Assembly (NCBI RefSeq): GCF_022761035.1
Contig: NZ_JAKWJP010000001.1
Coordinates: forward strand, 992,001-1,056,000
Direction: 5' to 3'
DNA: 64,000 bases
Source of the DNA: Microbacterium sp. SS28
GTDB taxonomy: Bacteria; Actinomycetota; Actinomycetes; Actinomycetales; Microbacteriaceae
The translations under genes were made by a program, and so were the position numbers. Under the pieces are notes generated by a model that was given only the letters and a program-made list of their open reading frames with translations, ran no database searches and was not told the DNA's origin. Position 1 is the stretch's first letter; each line of letters starts with the position of its first letter. Positions 58,815-64,000 of this stretch are shown here, in pieces.

Positions 58815-59851
58815 AGAAGATCGTGAGGCACCGCCTGTTCTGGCCGGTGGTCGCCCTTCTCACCCTGATCGTGATCAACACGATCGCCCGCCCCCAGTTC
58901 ATCCTCGTGACGGTCCGCGAGGGAGAGCTCTACGGCGCCCTGATCGACATCCTCCGCAACAGCGCACCGCTCATGCTCGTCGCGCTCGGAATGACGATCG
59001 TGATCGCGACGCGCGGCATCGACCTCTCGGTCGGCGCCGTCATGGCGGTCTCGGGCGCCGTCGCGCTCACGATCATCGACGGCTCCGCCGATCCGGGCAG
59101 CGTCGGCACCGTCGCGGTCGCCGTGCTCGCCGCGATCGCCGTCTCCCTCGTGCTCGGGTCGTGGAACGGCTTCCTCGTCTCGATCGTGGGCATCCAGCCG
59201 ATCATCGCGACCCTCGTGCTGATGCTCGCGGGACGCGGCGTCGCCCTGCTCATCACGGGCGGGTTCATCACGACGGTCAACAGCGCGCCGTACTCGTTCA
59301 TCGCGACGGGCTACCTCGTCGCGCTCCCCGTCGCGTTCCTCATCGCAGCGTTCGCCGTCGCGACCCTCGCGGTCGTCGAGCGGCGCACGGCCCTCGGCGT
59401 GCTGACCGAGGCGGTCGGCATCAACCCCGAGGCGAGCCGCCTCGCGGGTGTGCGTGCGCGCGGCATCATCTTCAGCGCATACGTGCTCTCGGGCGTGCTC
59501 GCGGGCGTCGCAGGCATCATCTACAGCGCCAACATCCGCGCCGCCGACGCGAACGCCGCCGGCCTGTTCATCGAGCTGTACGCGATCCTCGCCGTCGTCC
59601 TGGGCGGCACGTCGCTGCTCGGCGGCAAGTTCACGATCGCCGGCACCGTCGTGGGCGTCCTCACGATCCAGACATTGGAGTCCACCATCCTGTTCCTCGG
59701 CGTCCCCTCCGCGCAGAGCCCCGTCTTCTTCGCGATCGTCGTCATCGTCGTCGTCGTCGTCCAGTCGCCCCGGCTGCACGCCTGGGTGCGCGGCATCCTG
59801 AAATCGCGCGCGGGTGCCGGCGCCACGCGCAAGGTGGGGGTGGCATCGTGA
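58811..59851 (+). CDS. Sugar ABC transporter permease 1 (YtfT-like)
   Basis: 346 residues with about ten hydrophobic helices. The family signature GMTIVIATRGIDLSVGAVMAVSG is near residue 58 and VGINPEASRLAGVRARGIIFSAY forms the coupling segment. ATGA overlaps join it to the ATPase before it and GTGA to the second permease after it. The larger permease of the pair corresponds to YtfT. Confidence 0.92.
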   Translation: MKKIVRHRLFWPVVALLTLIVINTIARPQFILVTVREGELYGALIDILRNSAPLMLVALGMTIVIATRGIDLSVGAVMAVSGAVALTIIDGSADPGSVGTVAVAVLAAIAVSLVLGSWNGFLVSIVGIQPIIATLVLMLAGRGVALLITGGFITTVNSAPYSFIATGYLVALPVAFLIAAFAVATLAVVERRTALGVLTEAVGINPEASRLAGVRARGIIFSAYVLSGVLAGVAGIIYSANIRAADANAAGLFIELYAILAVVLGGTSLLGGKFTIAGTVVGVLTIQTLESTILFLGVPSAQSPVFFAIVVIVVVVVQSPRLHAWVRGILKSRAGAGATRKVGVAS

Positions 59852-60867
59852 CGACGCTCGAGACACCCGTCCGGCGCACCGTGACGATGTCGGACCGCTA
59901 CGCGACCTTCATGAGCCGGCACGCCTCGCTCGTGCCCACGTTCGCGGCGATCGTCATCCTGATCGTGCTCCTCATCGGGGCGCAGGTGCGCTTCGACAAC
60001 TTCCTGACGCCCCGCAACATGTCGGCCCTCCTGCTCGACAACGCCTACCTGCTGGTCCTCGCGGTCGGACTGACGCTCGTCATCGTGACGGGTGGGATCG
60101 ACCTGTCGGTCGGTTCGGTCATGGCGTTCACCGGCATCCTGTGCGCGAGTCTTCTCTCCTCGGGGCTGCCTGCCTACCTCGCGATCCCCATCACGCTCCT
60201 GGGTGGGGCCGTCATCGGCCTGCTCATCGGTGTGCTCGTGCAGTTCTTCAACGTGCAGCCGTTCATCGCGTCGCTCGCGGGACTCTTCCTCGCGCGGGGT
60301 CTCGCGTTCGTCGTGAGCCTCTCGTCGATCCGCGTCGAGGACCCGGCCGTGCTGTGGCTGCAGCGCACGCGCTTCACGATCGGCGAGTGGTACATCACCC
60401 CGACGGGGATCATCGCGCTCTCGGTGGTGGGGCTCGGGTTCTTCGTCATGCAGTGGACGCGCTTCGGCCGCACGATCTACGCGATCGGCGGCGCCGAGCA
60501 GTCGGCGCGGCTCATGGGGCTCAAGGTCGGCCGCACGAAGGTCGTCGTCTACGTCATCAGCGGCCTCTGCGGAGGGCTCGCGGGGCTCCTGCTGACGGCG
60601 TACTCGGGCGCGGGGTATCCGCGCAACGGCATCGGCACCGAGCTCGACGCGATCGCGGCCGTCGTCATCGGCGGGACGCTGCTCACGGGCGGCACGGGCT
60701 ACGTGCTCGGCTCGCTCGTCGGCGTGCTCGTCTACGGCACGATCAAGAAGCTCATCTCGTTCATGGGCGCGGAGCAGGCCTGGATGCAGATCATCATCGG
60801 CGGCATCCTGCTCGTCTTCATCGTCGTGCAGCGCGTCATCGTCGCCCGGTCGCAGCGACGGACGTAG
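59848..60867 (+). CDS. Sugar ABC transporter permease 2 (YjfF-like)
   Basis: 339 residues from a GTG at 59848 that overlaps the previous stop (GTGA). It has the same family signature, GLTLVIVTGGIDLSVGSVMAFTG, and the late IAAVVIGGTLLTGGTGYVLGSLVGVLVYGTI segment. It pairs with permease 1 to form a heterodimeric channel, as YtfT and YjfF do. It closes the importer operon; 53 bases separate it from the second ATPase. Confidence 0.92.
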   Translation: MTTLETPVRRTVTMSDRYATFMSRHASLVPTFAAIVILIVLLIGAQVRFDNFLTPRNMSALLLDNAYLLVLAVGLTLVIVTGGIDLSVGSVMAFTGILCASLLSSGLPAYLAIPITLLGGAVIGLLIGVLVQFFNVQPFIASLAGLFLARGLAFVVSLSSIRVEDPAVLWLQRTRFTIGEWYITPTGIIALSVVGLGFFVMQWTRFGRTIYAIGGAEQSARLMGLKVGRTKVVVYVISGLCGGLAGLLLTAYSGAGYPRNGIGTELDAIAAVVIGGTLLTGGTGYVLGSLVGVLVYGTIKKLISFMGAEQAWMQIIIGGILLVFIVVQRVIVARSQRRT

Positions 60868-60908
60868 CGGCGCCGGTGTCGTCGACGCGGGTGGGGCCCG
60901 CCGCTCGG

Positions 60909-60923
60909 GATAATGGCGTGATG
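60909..60923 (+). promoter_or_regulatory. Leaderless promoter of the second sugar ATPase
   Basis: GATAAT at 60909-60914 is a near-consensus -10 lying six bases before the ATG at 60921, so the ATPase/LacI pair can be transcribed separately from the importer operon. Confidence 0.55.
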
Positions 60924-62432
60924 GACAGGGCCCCGCTGCTGCAGCTCACCGGTGGCACGGTGCGCTTCGGAGCGGATGCCGCGATCGACGGCGTCGACTT
61001 CCGGCTCTTCCCCGGCGAGGTCCACTCGCTCATGGGCGAGAACGGAGCCGGGAAGTCGACGCTCATCAAGGCGATCACGGGCGCGATCCCCCTCGACGAG
61101 GGGGTGCTCGTGCTCGCGGGCGAGACGGTGCGCTTCGCGAACCCGCACGCCGCGCAGCATGCGGGCGTGAGCACCGTCTACCAGGAGATCGATCTGCTGC
61201 CGAACCTTTCGGTGGCCGAGAACATCTCGCTGGGCCGCGAGCCGCGCCGGCACGGTCGCATCGACTGGCGCGAGATGCGGCGGCGCGCGCGCGAGGTGCT
61301 CGCCGACCTGGGCCTCGACATCGACCCCGCCTCGCTCTTGGACACGCACTCGCTCGCGGTGCAGCAGCTCGTCGCGATCGCCCGGGCGATCTCGACCGAT
61401 GTCAAGGTGCTCGTGCTCGACGAGCCGACCTCGAGCCTCGACCTCGACGAGGTCGCCGAGCTCTTCCGCGTCGTCCGGGATCTCAAGCAGCGGGGCGTCG
61501 CGATCCTGTTCGTGTCGCACTTCCTCGACCAGGTGTACGAGCTGTGCGACCGCGTCACGGTGCTGCGCGACGGCAAGCTCGTGGGCGAGTACCTCACGCG
61601 CGAACTGCTGCGCATCGATCTCGTCCAGGCGATGCTCGGCCGGAGCGCCGCAGCGCTGCACGCCCGCCCGCCCGTCGCGCGCGAGGAGTCGCGCTCGCCC
61701 TTCCTGAGCGCCCGCGGGCTCACGCGGCGCCCCGGCATCGCCGATGCCGACATCGACCTCTTCGAGGGCGACGTCCTCGGGGTCGCGGGGCTGCTCGGCT
61801 CGGGGCGCAGCGAGACGGCGCGCGGCCTGACGGGGATCGACCGGCTCGACGCGGGCGTCATCCGCATCTCGGGCAGCCCCGTGAGCCTCGGCAGCCCGCG
61901 CAAGGCGATGTCGCTCGGCATCGTCTACTCCTCGGAGAACCGGCGGTCCGAGGGGATCATCGGCGACCTCAGCGTGCAGGAGAACATCACCCTCGCGCTG
62001 CAGGCCGATCGCGGCGTCTTCCGCCGGATCCCCGCGACCCGGCGGCGCGAGCTCGCGGCGAGCTGGGTCGAGGCCCTCGACATCCGTCCCCCGGATCTCG
62101 ACCGCCCCGCCGGCACGCTGTCGGGAGGAAACCAGCAGAAGGTCCTTCTCGCGCGCATGCTCGCCCTCTCTCCGCGCGTGCTCGTCCTCGACGAGCCGAC
62201 GCGCGGCATCGACGTCGGCGCGAAGGTCGAGATCCAGAACCTCGTCGGCGAGATGGCGGGCAACGGGCTCTCGGTCATGTTCATCTCGGCAGAGCTCGAA
62301 GAGGTGCTGCGCGTCGGCGACCGCGTCGCGATCCTGCGCGACGGCCGCGTCGTCGAGACGATCGACTCCGACCAGCTGACGGTCGACTCGCTGCTCGCCC
62401 TCGTCGCGCGACCCGAGGACGCCGATGGCTGA
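60921..62432 (+). CDS. Second, orphan sugar ABC ATP-binding protein (double ABC)
   Basis: 503 residues, clearly paralogous to the ATPase at 57279-58814: GVDFRLFPGEVHSLMGENGAGKST, VYQEIDLLPNLSV, KVLVLDEPTSSLDLDEVAELF, then GLLGSGRSET and TLSGGNQQKVLLARML. All ATP-site motifs of domain 1 and the LSGGNQ signature are intact, so it should be functional. No permease or binding protein follows; instead it overlaps a LacI gene by eight bases. It may energise the neighbouring permeases under other conditions or serve a transporter elsewhere. Confidence 0.9.
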   Translation: MDRAPLLQLTGGTVRFGADAAIDGVDFRLFPGEVHSLMGENGAGKSTLIKAITGAIPLDEGVLVLAGETVRFANPHAAQHAGVSTVYQEIDLLPNLSVAENISLGREPRRHGRIDWREMRRRAREVLADLGLDIDPASLLDTHSLAVQQLVAIARAISTDVKVLVLDEPTSSLDLDEVAELFRVVRDLKQRGVAILFVSHFLDQVYELCDRVTVLRDGKLVGEYLTRELLRIDLVQAMLGRSAAALHARPPVAREESRSPFLSARGLTRRPGIADADIDLFEGDVLGVAGLLGSGRSETARGLTGIDRLDAGVIRISGSPVSLGSPRKAMSLGIVYSSENRRSEGIIGDLSVQENITLALQADRGVFRRIPATRRRELAASWVEALDIRPPDLDRPAGTLSGGNQQKVLLARMLALSPRVLVLDEPTRGIDVGAKVEIQNLVGEMAGNGLSVMFISAELEEVLRVGDRVAILRDGRVVETIDSDQLTVDSLLALVARPEDADG

Positions 62433-63459
62433 CGGCAGGGTCGCGGGCGGCGACGACGCAGCGGCACGCCCGTCGAACATCTTCGACGTCGCGCGCCTCG
62501 CGGGCGTCTCGCACCAGACGGTGTCGCGCGTGCTCAACGACCTGCCGAACGTGCGCCCGGCGACCCGCGCGCGCGTCGAGCAGGCGATCGCGCAGCTGCG
62601 GTACAGCCCCTCGCCGGCAGCCCGCGCGCTCGTGACGCGCCGCACGCGAACGATCGGGCTGGTGACGCCGGGCGTCTCGGACTACGGCCCCACGTCGATC
62701 GCGATGAACTTCACATTCGCGGCCCGCGCCGCCCGCTACAACGTCGAGACCGTGAGCTCGCTCGACGCCGACGTCGCGAGCGTGCGCGAAGCCGTCGAGG
62801 GCCTGCTCCGCCAGCGCGTCGACGCGATCGTGCTCATCGTCGTCGACATCGCGGTGCTCGAGGCCGTGCGGGCGCTCGACCTCAGCATCCCCGTCGTCGC
62901 AGCCGCCTCGACGGCCCGTCGCAGCCCCCTCATCGTCTCGATCGACCAGTACCGCGGCGCCCGCTCCGCCGTACGCCACCTCGCCGAGCTCGGACACGAG
63001 CGCATCCTGCACCTCGCCGGCTCCACGCAGGCCTCCGACGCGATCGAGCGTGTGCGCGGCTGGCGCGACGAACTCGCGGCCCACCGCCTCGCCGTCGTCG
63101 AGCCCACGCACGGCGACTGGAGCGCCGCGAGCGGCTACCGCGTCGGCGCGACACTCGACATCGCCCCGGGTTCGGCGATCTTCGTCGCCAACGACCACAT
63201 GTCGATCGGCCTGCTCTCGGCGCTGCGCGAGCGCGGGCTGCGCGTACCGGAGGACATCAGCGTCGTCGGCTTCGACGACGTCCCCGAGGCCGGCTACCTG
63301 TACCCCGCCCTCACGACCGTCCGCCAGGACTTCGCGGCGCTCGGCGAGCTCATCATGCAGAAGGTGCTCATCGCCGTCGAGGAGCCCGAGAGCGCGACCG
63401 AGGACACCCCCCTCCCGACGCACCTCATCGTGCGCCAGTCCACGAGCGCACCCCGCTGA
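62425..63459 (+). CDS. LacI-family transcriptional regulator 2
   Basis: 344 residues; the ATG at 62425 lies within the end of the ATPase gene (8-base overlap), so the two are translationally linked. The HTH reads IFDVARLAGVSHQTVSRVLNDLPNV with hinge YSPSPAARAL. The effector domain has TIGLVTPGVSDYGPTSI, GHERILHLAGSTQ, IFVANDHMSIGLLSAL and ISVVGFDDVPEAGYLY. It is related to but distinct from the regulator at 52881-53897. Either could bind the operators upstream of the importer. Confidence 0.9.
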   Translation: MADGRVAGGDDAAARPSNIFDVARLAGVSHQTVSRVLNDLPNVRPATRARVEQAIAQLRYSPSPAARALVTRRTRTIGLVTPGVSDYGPTSIAMNFTFAARAARYNVETVSSLDADVASVREAVEGLLRQRVDAIVLIVVDIAVLEAVRALDLSIPVVAAASTARRSPLIVSIDQYRGARSAVRHLAELGHERILHLAGSTQASDAIERVRGWRDELAAHRLAVVEPTHGDWSAASGYRVGATLDIAPGSAIFVANDHMSIGLLSALRERGLRVPEDISVVGFDDVPEAGYLYPALTTVRQDFAALGELIMQKVLIAVEEPESATEDTPLPTHLIVRQSTSAPR

Positions 63460-63485
63460 CCGGCGCGGTTCGATCCGTGCGCGCC

Positions 63486-63525
63486 TAGGCTCGAGAGCAT
63501 GGGACGACGGATGCTGCGCCCATGA
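63486..63525 (+). promoter_or_regulatory. Leaderless promoter and eight-codon leader ORF before the DUF1992 gene
   Basis: TAGGCT at 63486-63491 lies seven bases before an ATG at 63499 that opens MGRRMLRP. Its TGA at 63523-63525 overlaps the ATG of the next gene (ATGA). This repeats the arrangement seen before the acetyltransferase at 9345. Confidence 0.5.
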
Positions 63526-64000
63526 GCGACGAAGACCCCCGTGAAGCAGCCGAGCGCTATCGCCTCGAGAAATGGCAGCGCGCGCACGGTCTCGAGCCTG
63601 CGCCGCCCACTCCGGCCGCTGCGCGCAACCCGACCGCGGCCGATCGCGCCGCGTTCGTCGAGACCGCGATCCAGCAGGCGATCCGGCGCGGCGACTTCGA
63701 CGACCTCCCCGGCGCGGGCAAGCCCATCGAGGGGCTGGGGCAGGGCCACGACCCCGACTGGTGGATCCGGCGCAAGATCGAGACGGAGCAGCTGACGGGC
63801 CTCGGCCCGCCCGCTCTCATGCTGCGGGTCGAGCACGCCGAGCTCGAGTCGACGCTCGACGCTCTCGCGCGCGAGGGCGACGTGCGCGAGCATCTCGAGG
63901 ACTTCAACCGGCGCGTCGTCGAGGCGCGCCGGCAGCTGCTGGGCGGCCCGCCGGTCGTGACGCCGACGCGCGACGTCGAGGCCGAGCTCGCCGCGTGGCA
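63522..64000 (+). CDS. DUF1992 (DnaJ-family domain) protein, 3' partial
   Basis: The frame opens at 63522 and runs off the right edge (159 codons visible). The DUF1992 core is clear: FVETAIQQAIRRGDFDDLPGAGKPIEGLGQGHDPDWWIRRKIETEQ, the recurring segment of the J-like domain proteins called DnaJ homologue subfamily C member 28-like. No J-domain HPD motif is visible. The function is unknown. Its start codon overlaps the stop of an eight-codon leader frame. Confidence 0.88.
   Translation, partial: MSDEDPREAAERYRLEKWQRAHGLEPAPPTPAAARNPTAADRAAFVETAIQQAIRRGDFDDLPGAGKPIEGLGQGHDPDWWIRRKIETEQLTGLGPPALMLRVEHAELESTLDALAREGDVREHLEDFNRRVVEARRQLLGGPPVVTPTRDVEAELAAW

Noticed and set aside
60732..62645. 637-residue minus-strand frame
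   Set aside because: Antisense shadow of the second sugar ATPase, which carries complete Walker and signature motifs.
1..64000. CRISPR array, insertion sequence or prophage
   Set aside because: No regularly spaced repeats, transposase, integrase or phage structural gene was found on either strand; the repeats seen are isolated pairs.

Overview
The window is GC-rich (roughly 70 %) actinobacterial chromosome with dense, short-spaced genes. GC-rich third codon positions, frequent ggatgcc/gcatcc strings, a DUF7882-like protein, a DtxR-type iron box, many leaderless starts and an LPxTG-type surface protein point to Microbacteriaceae, most likely Microbacterium. The genus is an inference, because no rRNA is present.

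Layout. 1-2.2 kb: two tandem membrane-anchored paralogues (the third copy is at 31.8-32.7 kb) and two small orphan proteins. 2.3-12.9 kb: a DUF998-like membrane protein, DNA polymerase IV, a histidine-kinase-like ATPase/LuxR fusion divergent from a ribulose-monophosphate pair (hxlB-hxlA), an S4 RNA-binding protein, an AI-2E transporter, a GNAT enzyme behind a six-codon leader, a RibD-like reductase, and a cyclase translationally coupled to a 58-residue protein. 13-21.6 kb: gamma-glutamyltranspeptidase and a 2158-residue cell-wall-anchored protein with about 13 DUF5979-like repeats. 21.7-25.9 kb: a metallopeptidase, an acyl-ACP desaturase, then a divergent pair of probable foreign origin (a PycTM-like membrane protein and a 390-residue protein) next to a truncated gene tail. 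26-34.5 kb: a GH15 enzyme, a response regulator with a strong palindromic operator, small enzymes, and a winged-helix regulator/membrane-protein pair behind a perfect 41-bp palindrome. 34.99-35.06 kb: tRNA-Arg(ACG).

35.2-43.1 kb is an iron-regulated hydroxamate siderophore operon of desferrioxamine type: decarboxylase, N-hydroxylase, acyltransferase, NIS synthetase, and a penicillin-acylase/GNAT fusion. All five genes overlap by 1-4 bases. The fusion is the most novel-looking item in the window. 43.2-46.7 kb holds an SDR, a YdeI-type protein, a small charged protein and two membrane proteins.

46.9-63.5 kb is devoted largely to L-arabinose or a related sugar: galM, araA-araB-araD (on the minus strand, with a perfect LacI-type palindrome before araD), a LacI regulator with an aldo-keto reductase, then a YtfQ/R/T/YjfF-like ABC importer behind three LacI-type operators, and a second orphan sugar ATPase overlapping a second LacI regulator. 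Import, isomerisation, phosphorylation and epimerisation would deliver xylulose-5-phosphate. A DUF1992 (DnaJ-like) gene runs off the right edge.

No CRISPR array, insertion sequence, integrase, rRNA or replication origin was seen. About a quarter of the genes have a TANNNT-like -10 element placed 6-7 bases before the start codon, which suggests leaderless transcripts.
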